Shown here: positions 29,008 through 41,270 of the stretch, one piece after another
Layout of the letters: every line of letters begins with the position of its first letter
Numbering within the stretch: position 1 is the first letter of the stretch
The notes under the pieces: generated by a model
Databases searched by the model: none
What the model was told of the DNA's origin: nothing
The model's input: the letters and a program-made list of their open reading frames with translations, nothing else
From: Atopsyche davidsoni
Taxonomy: Eukaryota; Arthropoda; Insecta; Trichoptera; Hydrobiosidae
Assembly (NCBI GenBank): GCA_022113835.1
Contig: JAILWY010000004.1
Coordinates: forward strand, 1,739,501 to 1,803,500
Length of the DNA stretch: 64,000 nt
Direction: 5' to 3'
Program-made: the position numbers and the translations under genes

Positions 29008-30332
29008 TTCTTTTTTTATATAGGAAAACTCAACAAGGAGATGGGGTTGTTTAAAATTTTCGCGTCAAACAATTTATAATGAACGCCTTGATCATGCAGA
29101 CGGCAGCGGCTGTCAAAATAATGTTGCCACTAACAAATATTATTGACCAGATATAAAAACCATATACAGCTAGAACTAAATTTTACAGCTACAACTGAAT
29201 TTAAAAAAAATAAAAAAACAGCAGTTTATTCATTAACGTAAACAATATCATGAAAAATTACTTGATACTATTAAAAAGAAAATAAAATATGATGCAAACA
29301 CTTTTACACATGGCAATAAATTTTAAACTCTGTCATTTGATAGTTTAGATTTTTGTGTGAGAATCTGACCTATTAAATACAAAAAGGTTTAAATTATTTA
29401 TTCATCATTTTATTTTTAGCAGTGATGTGCTATATTTAAAAATGTATTGAATTTTTCAGGAAATAAAAATATTTTCAATATATTTGAATAATTTATTATT
29501 TTCATATCAAAATACATCGTCATCAGCATATCAATTTGTAATAGGTAAGATGAAATTAATTTAACACGCATGAGTTTAAGGTTATTTATTAGGTATATTT
29601 AAATAAATACTTATAAAAAATTAAGCACTCAAGATATAAAGATAAAAAATATTAAGTGTTGTGAAAATATTTTTTTACTGTAATTATTATTGTAATTGGT
29701 TGAGATTCAAACAATTTGCACGTGGGAAAAAAAGAAGAACTAATAACAGCTATAAAAAAAATATTGAAACAACTCTAGATTCAGCGACCAGCACCATCAC
29801 TAGCTACAAATTGATTCAGCATTCAAAGGGATGAAGAATCCTTTAAAGAAGAAAATTTCTTTGATGCAAATTGTCCAAATGTCCAAATTTTCCAGAGAGA
29901 GAGAGACAGTATAAGTCGTCTCCAAATTATTTCTACTGTTTTCTCTTGTGGTCTCCAACTCTTATAGTATAGTGTTATGAAATCCTCATTCTCATTCTGA
30001 ACTTGGGTGTCTCTTGCTTGTAGAATAGAAATAAAAAAAATAATTTACCATAAGATGTTGAATAATTCATTTAATTTAAAGTCTAGTAAAATATTTACTG
30101 TGCAAGAAAAATATTGTATTATATTGCCACAAGTGTATTCTGTTTCCTAAATAATATAAAACATATAAATATTTATGTTTAAATTGCTTAAAATACATTT
30201 TCCTGAAAGCAATGCTTTCTTTTACTTTTATGGACTGCACTCCACTGTTTCATGCACAGCCACATTACATAAAAAAAACATAACAAATACAGAGCGAATA
30301 AGTAAAATTTATCCATGGGTTTAATATATAAA
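29008..30332. other. AT-rich gap between GMC and RabGGTase genes
   Basis: Contains the upstream region of the GMC gene (left) and the 3' flank of the RabGGTase gene (right). A short (GA)n tract lies at about 29896-29906. No exon or repeat shared with the rest of the window was seen. Confidence 0.4.
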
Positions 30333-32516
30333 TCACAGCGCAAGTATCTGAGGTTCTAATTTCAGCCTGTCGATGACTTCTTGGGGCATACAATAGGTTG
30401 GATTCACGGTCTTAACTTGCTTGTTTCCAAGCAGGGAGAGTCCAGCTAGACCAAAGAGAGTGTGGAAGGGATCTGATATGTCTCCGGGTCGGTCGCTGAA
30501 GCCTCCACTCTCTGCGTCTTGACAGGCAAGAATGAATTCTTCCAAGGCTTTATTGTCCACCCAGTGGATCCTGTTCAGCATTGAGAGGGATGCCAGTACC
30601 CACCTGAAAAATAAAATGAGCAAATTTTTAAATGGACATATTTTTTGGGTGCTAAGCTGTGTAAATATTTGATAATGTTCCAATATTTTGGCATCAGTAC
30701 TGACGCCATGAATGTGTTGAATTTTGGGTTTATAGATTTTAAATAACTCTGTAATAATATATTAAGCAATTTAATACTATGAATGAAATCATGAGGAAAG
30801 GCTTTTGTGGTTCATTGCTATGCAGTCAAAGCTGGCGCTCGTGAAAGAAGAAGGCTGGTAGCCTCATTCCTTGATAAAGTATTAAAGGCTGCATTTGCGG
30901 TCTTCTATTAGATCTGGTTGTATAAACCAAGCAAGCAGTAGTAGAGTAAGGATTACAATTTCGTAAAAGGATCTCAAAAATAACCACTGAGGGTTGCAAG
31001 GCTCCAGAGTTCACTTGTCTCAAGGCACCGATTTTTAAGTAGCTAAGCTCTTAATCTCAAGTGAAAATTCTGGTTGTTGTTTTATGTGTATTGAAAAAAC
31101 AAACAAACCAGGAGTAGCATAAATCTGGAAGTTTCTCTGGTCTGCCATTCAATCCCCCGCTTGGAAGTTGTCTTTCGCAGAGCCACCAAGCTAGCTCATC
31201 GGCTCGTAGAGCATCCAGTCTTCCACATACTGACAACAGCCCAACGCAGCAGTATATTAAACCTAAAAAAAACAGATAGTTCACCAAAAAATAATTAAAT
31301 GTATTTTGACAATGGCTCATTATAGATGTATTGTCTATTATCAAATAATTGTAAAAAAAAATTATATGGTAATAAATAACATGCTAGTACACACAATATA
31401 AAAGCCTCTGATGCGGCTCATAATCAACCCGTGCAATTTATTTTCTTTTAATTCAAAAGCAGAGAGAATTTTACCATTATGGTAAAATTGTCAAGTAAAG
31501 GAAAGTTTTAATATTCTTACCAGCATGACTTTCTGATCCAGGTCGAGATCCAAAGCCCCCATCAAAGTTCATGCAAGAAATTACGAACTGGACAGCTCTA
31601 TCAACGTCTATTGCATCAAGTCGATGGAGGAGGGAGAGACAAAGTACAGCACAGAAAGAAAATCGAGTGTCAACTTCTCCCCATTTATCACCTTAAAAAA
31701 TTATAATTGAATAAAAATTAATAAATATATTTGAAGCGAGCGATTTCATTTTTTATAAGTATAAGTAAATGTGAGTTTACCAGTAAAACTACCATCATCA
31801 AGTTGTAATGAAGATACAAATCTCACGACTCCTTCTACATCTATGGCATCAATTTGATCATACATGCTCAGCACCTGCACCGCACTGAGGGTGTACAACA
31901 TGTGGGCGTCGTGCCCGGTGCTGGCTGATATGCCACCGCTCTCCTTATCCTGGCAGGAGCGGATAAAGTCCACAACTTCATTTCGAGGTATTCTGTAAAA
32001 TAAAATATATTACATGCTTATATCTTATTCCAGAAACAGGAGACATCGAAGTTCTAATAATATAAGAACAAGGAGTTTACAACCAATCTATTAACATCAA
32101 CAGAGATGACGGTCTAAGATTAAATTCCGCATTGTTGCAGACTCTACGCTCGCTTGGAGAGGTGCTCTCAAATACATGATCCCAGCACGAGGACCGGAAC
32201 ATCAGAGGAATATATATCTCAAGCTACACCCAAGAAAATGGATCAATTCATAATGGCTGCCAAAACCAATGAACATCCTGAATATTTTTGTTTACATTAT
32301 TTCCAAGGTGTAGTGAAATCTTAAAATAACATACTTAGAGGATTTTCCCATCAATTCGAGTGCGGTCAAGCCCCAATACATGCCAGACATCCTTAGGAAC
32401 TCCGTCATGCAGTATTCATAGTCATATTTATTAGTTCCGTAAGCAGCCAGGTAGTCCGAATGTTTTTCTATGAGAAGTTCTCTTGGACGCTCTTCAGATA
32501 AGGTGATATCTTTCAT
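30333..32516 (-). CDS. RABGGTB: Rab geranylgeranyltransferase (type II) beta subunit, complete, five exons
   Basis: Catalytic beta subunit of GGTase-II, which attaches geranylgeranyl groups to the C-terminal cysteines of Rab GTPases presented by Rab escort protein. Exons (minus): 32335-32516, 31781-31992, 31521-31691, 31109-31262 and 30333-30603, all in phase, giving 329 residues (mammalian protein 331). Prenyltransferase alpha-alpha barrel repeats are visible ([61 protein letters not shown]). The three zinc ligands are present: Asp235 and Cys237 in PDLCYSWW, and His287 in DPFHTLFG. The C-terminus KLEPQILAL matches the family. The start codon MKDITLSEE is the first ATG and gives the expected length. 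No damage is seen. Confidence 0.97.
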
Positions 32517-35500
32517 TGTCGAAAATTTTATAAATTTAATAAAATATTATAATAGGCGATGTCAAACGACAAAACCCTCTCACTGACAGCGCTGTCAACA
32601 ATACATTACATGACGTTTTGAAAATGAGCCATAGACAATTAAATTAAATAAGAATATTTAGTCTATGAACCATAAGCCGCCCATACACTATGGATATAAA
32701 AGAAATATTTTTTTTATAATTATTCTCACCGATGCGTAAAAATAAAAAAATATATTATACATTCATCAAAACTCTCAGTTTTTTTATTCTAATCTTGATA
32801 ATAAATGGTAAAATGCTGTTATCTGATAAGTTTTTCTCGCACAAAAATCTGACTGAATATGTTTACAGATCAGAGCAAGTCGAGCATCAAATAAATGATG
32901 TTTTGATTTATGATGATTTTTTGTATATTTAATGTTATTGGAAATGTAAAATAATGATAAGATATTTTTGCTGTTTCAATGACCTTTATTGATACGTTCA
33001 TGATAATTGATACATTTTTATGAATTACAACACTTTTTCAAAAGAATATCAATATTACAATCATAATTATATTATCAATATAGTTCATACATAACACCAC
33101 ACTTTTGATACTATATAGTTATACTTTTAAAAAACATGTACATACATGAAGATGAAATATAGGCTCTCCGAATATGACATTTTTATATTTTAATACATTT
33201 GAATATCAACTTTAAATGATAGTCTACAATAACACATATTCATTATAATCTATTACGGAAATACACAGTTTTAAATTGACATTAATCATATTGTATGGTA
33301 TCACCATCGTTATCAGTTTTTGGAGCATTGCTGTAAATTAAATTAGACAGATGCAAATGGTGATCAACATTACTCATTATTTATAATTTGATTTGTTTAA
33401 TCATAGTTTTAGTATTAATTTTTTCCGTCACCTAAGAATATTGATTACAATCACATGCGGTTGTATTTAATTTCGTAAAAGTTGAATTGTAGATATAAAT
33501 GCTTTTTTGATACATTTTCCGGTAGAATTACAATAAAAAATGTGATGTATGAACTCAGTTTTACATTTTTATTTTTAAAACATTAATATTAGAAATAGTT
33601 TATATAGATATACATTTTTTTAAAAGATTTAGTTATAATAAAACATTGTGAGAACTCTTTTGTAAATAATTATCTATAAGTACATAGATCAGTCTCAATG
33701 TTGGGACATTTTCAAATCAATGTTTTCAAGATTTTTTTTTTAATAAATAATTTCATTTATTAAAATAAACAATTATAATAATTGATCTACAAGAATATTA
33801 AAGCATTACCTTTGGCATTACATCAATATAATATACACAACTTATTTTTATAGTCTTTGAATATTGACTTATTAATCTTAAAAAGTATAAATGCATTCAT
33901 TTTTAACACGGGTATAATTAAAAAGGACTAGATTTACCATGTTATATATAAATGAATTAATTCTCTAATACAATCAAGCAACATTTATCACATTTACTAT
34001 GAGTACAGGACTTTTTAATGATACACGTATAATGACACATTTAAATTTATCTTCACAATAGAAATTAACTTAATTAATTTAAAAAAAATTGACAATAATA
34101 TTGTTTTATGTGCTTGGGATTCGTGTGAAGTGACGATGACCAAAATTTTATAAAAGTAAATTTATATTTTAAATAATACAGTAAGCTTGCATGTAGTGAT
34201 ATTGAAAATCAATTAAAAAGTAGTATTAATGAATCAAATGAATATATTTCTATATATTATAAAAGTAGAAGTACACACTTAAAACGTTGTACTATTAATA
34301 TAATTGCAAACAATTAGATGTATTAATTTGATTTCGTTACAATACAAGACTGTCTATTCTAATAAATATAAAGATTATTCAAAGTTTTCTATAAGCAAGC
34401 GTTTGCTTACAACCAAATCAAACACAGTCTTCGGTTGAGGGCTTTTTTATAACAACGGATGATTCTACGATTCCACTTTACGCAACAGATGCGTCAGATT
34501 TACAAAGCCGAAAGGTTATCGTTGAGTTGTAACAGTATCGACATGAATCATTTAGAATAGCTGTAATACTTTTTTTCTTCCTGTGTTATTATTATCAAAG
34601 TGATATCTTTAAAACCTATACAATATATTCATCTCATCACCATACACAAAGTCCAATCTATAAACAATGTCAACATTACTTATTACTTAATGTTAAAAAT
34701 TCTATTGACGACAATATACTCTAAAAAGTCTTATTACTACAAAATACATTTTATTTTCAATTAGTATTTAACAGTGCGATGAATTAAATTTAACACCAAA
34801 AGCAAACATTATATATAGCTTATATTTGATAGTTAAATTAATTCAAGCTATTCATGGTTCTTTATGTAAAATCTTTCCTCAAAAGATAATGTGCATATTT
34901 AAAACCTACATCCTTTCATGAAAAAACCATGTAAATCCATTGGAAATGCAATCCGTAGATACAAAAATGCAATGTACGCTTTATAATATGAAACCACAAT
35001 AAAACAAGTATGGTATATTTTACACGAAGCTCATTTGACTACAATTCTATGGCAGCACTAACCTCGTCTGTAATCGTCAAATCGTGAAAACCCACTCGGT
35101 AAACCCTCTTTTTTACTTTTGTAACCATAAAACTATCATTAGAGGTGGTTCATGAACCGAAAGCTATATGATAGTTTTTTTCAACTAGCATAAAATACTC
35201 GTTCTAATTCCATAAGTTTTATGATATTCATTTCACTTTGGTCTTCTCGCTTATCCTAAGCCACAGATTATGAGCCTACTTTATTTTTTAAGACGAGCGT
35301 TAATAATAAGTCAGTAGCTTACATCTTCACTTTACAAATAAGACATGATTATTTTATAAAATTATTTTAAATTTAAAAATATCTCAGTACACACTTTATG
35401 AAATACAATAACATTCAACATTCCATAGTAAATCTTATTAGTAATTATCTCAAATTTATTTTAAATGTAAAATGAAGAAAAATCAACATTTATTTAATAT

Positions 35501-38220
35501 TGATTAAAAAACAAGTTTTATTGAAAGTTCTTGCGTGTCTTCGTTAGCCTTAGAGTGAAAAAAAATCTATTATTTACAACACTAAGATCCAATTGCAGCG
35601 GTATTTATATAATTATCAATGTTATTTTATAATTTTACACTTATAAATAAAATGTGGGAATAATCTACACTCTAAATATTTTTAAGCTCATAAGATTTAA
35701 TAATCCAGAATTTTGGTCGGAAGAAATCCTTCAATGCCTACATATACTTATCCACTTGTACAAGGTGTGTGGTTCGATTATAGAAACTACTTATAGAAAA
35801 AAATATTGATTTGTAGTTAGATAAGTATATGTGTGATTGATTCTAAGACTGATTTTCGGATATTCGATTCCCATGGGACAGTTAATTTTACAATAAAGAT
35901 TTTTTCTATGGTTGGAGGACAATATCTAGACGTAGCGTTGAATCACATCAGACTTCCACAAATCGGTTTTGATTCACTCAGGTGTCCACGCAGTCGTCGA
36001 CTTTGTCTTCAATGGTATAGCGGATGTATTTATATGTGTTTTGGCTAAGAATCCGGGAGATATTAGCTAGTCTTCCAGTAGAAAGTAAGTACACGTAGGA
36101 TGTAAGATTATTTGAAACTATCAAATACATATTGACGGTAGAGCTTGGAGATAGATTTTAATAAAAATTAATAATAATTCAGTGCTGCTGGACTTTCAAC
36201 TCACTTTATCTACTTTATATCAAAGAGAAATTTGGGTGGGTGATACAAAGACTTGTTCCCTAATTCAGTTGATAATTACAATCAATTAGAAATTCTCCCC
36301 GTGCGATGAATGAAAAGACGGGAAAATGCAAATTACAAGGCAGGCTTAGAAATTACCATAAAACACCATGAAAAAATGATGTTACCATTTCTGGTGCAAA
36401 TTTAAAAGTTTTATATACGAGACATATCAGACATTTATAATTGTCTGTTTTGTAAATATTTGTAGTTTTAATTACAGTAAAATTTAAGTTTAACAAACCA
36501 GAATCAGAATGATTTTTACATGATTTTTGAAACTACTTTTTATACAAAAATTGTATTTATATTAATAAAATTTACCGATAATCGAGATATAATGTGTTGT
36601 CGGTTTGTTAACTGTTAAACATGCACCAATTAACGTACTTAAATACCTATAATACAAAAACATTTAAATTAAATATTAGTTGTATTAACTACATAAATTT
36701 ACAAAGCATCCAAAATCAGTCTATGGCCAAATAATGTGCTATTTTGGAATTTTATAATGAGCTTGGAGTTATATTTTTACAGCAACGTTAGGACATACTT
36801 GTATTCTAGTTTTTTATATGTATGTATGATGAGTGAATTTAAATTATTGATACATCTGTGCGTAGCACATTTGACTAGATATTTCACAATATGTTTTCGC
36901 CCCTTGCTTTCCTAATATTGAATTTTTACAAATTCAACAGCTTTTAACGTGTTTTTGACACAGAGCTTCTCGAGGATCTAATCAAAAGTAAACATGAAGA
37001 CTGTTACAAAGTAAAAAATACATGTATTTTTAATTCAATCTTCTGTGATTACAAAGCGAATACACAATTTTATGAAATGCACTTGATTAATAAATAATTA
37101 GATAATTTATGTATAATAATAAAGTATTATGGAAGTACATAAATATAGAGATAATCTGAGATCCACTCTTGTGGACCCTCATTTCCATCTCATGCATCCC
37201 CATTGCATTACCAAGTTGCTGCCGCCTCCGAGGTCCTCATAATTCATTACCCTTGTAGATCACATAACTGTACCATGAACCAGGAATACTCAGACTTCGG
37301 CCTTTTGTAAATTTGTCCACAGACTGCCGCACCAGTTTTCGTTAAAAAACAAGGCATCAAAAATTGGAGTTTTTTTAATTAGGCAAAACAGTTTTACTTG
37401 GTCCTAATATTATACTGCTAGTTTCTTTAAATTTGAACAGACATTACAAATTAAAAATCTGTCAATTAAAATAAATTTTACTATCATATACAAATTCAGA
37501 AGATAGGGATCACAGGGGAAGCATAAATATATATTTATTTGTTGTGTTATTGAGCTTAAATGCTGTCATTTGTGAAGGTTTAGGTGATGTATTTATTATT
37601 ATTAAATAGACATGTTTCAGAATTTTAATCATCTAACAAATATCCAAATCTCAAAATCAACAACAATTTGAATTTTTTATATAATTTCATGTTCTTGAGA
37701 TTTCCGGTATTTTCTAAAGTAAAATTGTAATTTATTGTTTTTATAATAGCAGTTTCACGCAACAGCTGTATTTACTGCATTTCTTTAAACCAATTTTGGT
37801 ACATCGCTTGTGTTGTTTTAACATAGAAACAAGATAAATAGAGCATTTGTTTTGGGTCTATAGACCTGTGTGAATCGGCATTTTTATACTTAAAGTTAAA
37901 GAAATTCCCCTGGATGTGACTTTTTTTGGCACGAAAAATAATTATGTTGTAGACACATATGTTTGAACATACATTTTTTTAAACTATCCATAGTTCGCGA
38001 GAGTGCACCTAGTACTGAAACAGTGTAGAGATTAGTATGCATTTCACACCTCCCTCTCCCCACTCAAACTACGTCTATGACAAGTTTAAGATTAAATAAA
38101 TTATTAAGATAAAAAGTAGTTATGTTCACAAAAATTGGCCTCCCTGGTATACGCCACCGAAACGTCGTGTATTCAGGGTATGCACGAATCAATACGGTAT
38201 TGAAGTTACTGTGCCAATGT
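32517..38220. other. 5.7-kb AT-rich region without recognised genes
   Basis: Very AT-rich throughout, with only short accidental ORFs. A minus-strand AATAAAGG at about 32982-32989 could be a poly(A) signal for a long 3' UTR coming from the right, but nothing ties it to a gene. No shared repeat was detected by eye. Confidence 0.4.
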
Positions 38221-38323
38221 TGCAATGCAACACCATCACAAACACACACACCGCAACCAGTTTGTCACTGGCCCGGAACCAGTTTCATGTCGGTTTTGCG
38301 CGAGCTGTCACGCGGGTTTCACG

Positions 38324-39373
38324 ATGTATCGTTTCAAGCTGATGGGAAAGCTGGGGGAGCAGCAATTCAATATTAAATTTGTCCAGGAGGTTAAAAAGCA
38401 TCCGTGCTTGTATAATTTCGGTTTACCCGAGTATTCGAGAAAGGATGCCAACGAAAAGGCATGGACTGCGATCGGGAAAAAAATGGAAATGCCAGGTATG
38501 CGCCATTTCACTCTAACACTACCGTTCATTTGTTATTATCCTGCTTGACAGCTAAAATTTCGTCGTTTTGTCAGTGTTGCGTGTGCGTTGAAAATAAAAA
38601 TAAATTATTTATTAATTGAATGATGTGAAAAAAATTTAATAGCCATTAAATAAATAAAAAATGCAAGTGTTCTATTTTAAAATTCAATATCCCAAATTTG
38701 TTAAAAAAAATTATACTAATTATTAATTATATAAAAAAGGATTATGGTTATGTATTTTTTTATTCCAGGACATGTTTGTAAAGAAAAGTGGAGAAATTTC
38801 CGTGTAGTCTTTATAAGACACATGAGATTCGCATCGAATGGTGAAGCAAAGAAAAAAAAGCCCTATTATTTACTGGACGAGATGAAATTTTTAACTCCTT
38901 TTATCATGCGAATACTTCCTGGGAAACATGGAAACTTATGCCCACCTATTCATAGACCTGTCGCTGCTAATACTCCAGAAGTTCCTGTACAAACACAAAA
39001 AGTTACAGACGCGAATATAAAACATGAAATTGAAGACGAGGATTATGATGAGAACCACGAAGTACCTCCTTTAAATAGCAGTGACTATTTCGAAGAAATA
39101 CCTGCACATATTCCTGATACTTCTGAAACATACCCGGAACAGCTGCCGGCAAGTCACAACATGTATGACCTCTTCATGGAATACGGTAAAGACAAAACTC
39201 CCTGGTCCGGGGGAGCACCAGCAGTTGTTAGACATGAAGATAATCCGACCAAGTCGTTTTTGCTGAGTCTTCTCCCTGAGTTGGATGAAATGAATACCAC
39301 TCAGTTGAAGTCATTTAAACGAAGAGTGCTGGTACTTATTGACGATATTGTTGGTGAACCTCCATTGAAATGA
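38324..39373 (+). CDS. MADF-BESS domain protein, two exons
   Basis: Probable nuclear DNA-binding or chromatin-associated regulator of the insect MADF-BESS family. Exons 38324-38495 and 38769-39373 join G|GA in phase and give 258 residues from the ATG at 38324. The same frame is open to an ATG at 38225, which would add 33 low-complexity residues; I prefer the shorter form because the MADF fold starts just after it. MADF spans about residues 16-103: FVQEVKKHPCLYNF, EKAWTAIGKKMEMPG, CKEKWRNFRVVFIRHM. An acidic linker with proline follows. A BESS motif lies near the C-terminus (FLLSLLPELDEMNTTQLKSF, then KRRVLVLIDDIV). The specific member is not identifiable. Confidence 0.9.
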
Positions 39374-39782
39374 GAAGCACATTTTCAATATTGTCAAATG
39401 ATAGCCAAAATATTATAAAGGTAGAAAACTTACTTATGATTTTATAGATATTTTAATGTTTTGATATATTTTGTTACATAGATTTGTAAATTGTGATACT
39501 GCTCCTAATTACATTGCTTAAATGCTGCTTGCCATGTTCTGATTTGAATGGTCAGATTCATTTGCATCACTTAAGTATTTGCAATGGTAAAACAGTTTGT
39601 AAAGTAAGTTAAAATATTTTTCATTCATAAAATTACAATTAAATGTGTAATTTTTTACAATACTTTGGCTGGCTATGATAATTCTGAGCACTCGTCGATT
39701 TCAAGAATTGAAGCATGAAAACCATTGTCATATTATAAATGTTACCCATGTCAAGAGAGGTTGCACTGTCTTGTTGGTGAGA

Positions 39783-40003
39783 TTAGAGGTGGTAGTCTAC
39801 AGCGCGGAAGGAGACAAGAGGAGCTGAGCGGTGCGCACGAGGAGCACAGCAACAAGGAGGTGCAGGCAGGGCTCCGTAGCCGGGCCCTGGTAGGTCTTGT
39901 GAGCGAGCGCAGCATCTTCGGGCACGTGAGCGGAGTGCCCCCAAAGGACCAGGACCAGTCAGAAGTCCTGGGCGCCGTAGCAGATCCGGAGTATCGCATG
40001 CAA
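39783..40003 (-). CDS. Possible terminal exon of the guanylyl cyclase tail (tentative)
   Basis: A GC-rich island in AT-rich DNA is preceded on the minus strand by a good acceptor (TTTTTCACAG). If the cyclase exon at 41273-41387 is spliced at its consensus GTAAGT donor, this island continues it in phase 1 for 74 codons, ending at a TAG/TAA-type stop at 39783-39785. The peptide is rich in Pro, Arg, Cys and Ala and has no recognisable domain. The same island is also open in a second minus frame (Ser/Thr-rich, to 39751) and on the plus strand, so coding status and frame are unproven. Confidence 0.35.
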
Positions 40004-41034
40004 CTGTGAAAAATACATATTTTGTACGCATAGCTGTTTATTAATGATATATATTTTAGTCATAGATATAAGGAAATATACCCTACAAACAATATTAAAT
40101 GGTATTTCATTATTAGACTAAGTGACATGACAATGTATAATAATTTATTTTTGTATGTTTTTACTTTGAACACTTGTGTCAAGTGTGATTTTTATATAAC
40201 TCTAACGTGTGGCTCACGCAATAAGAAAATCACTGAATAATTTATTTTTATAAGAAATAATTAAATTCTAGCTATTATTTTAAAAATCCAAACAATTGAG
40301 ATTTATTGAATGGGAAAAGAAAGCTGTTGTTTTAAAGACAAGAAATTAAATTTTATACGGAATTGACTGTTGTTTTGCTTGCCACTGCTCTAAAAGAAAA
40401 AAAAGCTTTTACCGTCTCGTCAATAAATCTGAGTATATTTTCTCATTGTTTCGCTTGTACTTTTACTAATTTAATTATTGATTTTACTTCAAATACAATC
40501 TGATAACGCTTATTCTAGTCAGGGTATTGCCTTACTAATTAATTATTTGAACAAAGTGCTGCCATTACACAGGGGAAACGGTTGACGTCAGCTCCTATGT
40601 ACTTCTAGAAAAACTAATGGATTAATCCATTAATGATATTTATGGACGCATTCAATATTCAGTGGCCATTTTTATATGCAGATTAATACTTGTTTACCTT
40701 GCTGAACATTAAGCAACCCAAAATTAGAATATTGTGACACGCATCCAGCGGACGTACCCACTAGGGTGCTAGCACCTGATATTTGATCTCTTCTGTCCTA
40801 CGCAGGCATTGTGTACTCTCCGTGTGCATAAGAGTAATTGCTTAGCCCATATAATACGCAAAAGCTGGAAATATATGTGGATATTGTAAATTAATTATAT
40901 TATTATTCACATATGTAATGTCAATACAAATCGTCTTTGAACAAACTGAAACAGGTCCAAGACTAATGACATCGGTTTAGGATTCACTTGCTAGGACGGG
41001 CATCATGAATCTACAGAGCCCACAATTTGATTGG

Positions 41035-41270
41035 GTGAAGCAGCGGCTAAGATGACTCTGTAGGTTGTGGCGCGACGTGTGTAGGCAACTTAGAGTAGTC
41101 AGCATAGGTTGTAGTATAACTGACAACAGATTCATAATTAGCTGATAGCATCTTTTTATGTGTTGGGGTGATTTTTAAATGTATTGCCTATGGAAAGAGG
41201 GCCCCGTTGGCCAGTCACCGTTTGGCTGTCGGTTGTGGCGTGATGTGTGTAGGCAGCTCGAAGCAGACTT
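41035..41270. repeat. Local duplication beside the cyclase tail exon
   Basis: GGTTGTGGCGCGACGTGTGT at about 41062 (followed by AGGCAACTTAGAGTAG) recurs at about 41230 as GGTTGTGGCGTGATGTGTGT (followed by AGGCAGCTCGAAGCAG). The second copy lies immediately downstream, in gene sense, of the GTAAGT donor. A ~60-bp segment was therefore duplicated about 170 bp apart. Confidence 0.6.

Noticed and set aside
30826..31023. Extra exon in the RabGGTase gene
   Set aside because: The flanking exons join directly in phase to give the conserved PDLCYSWWVLASL, so this ORF is intronic.
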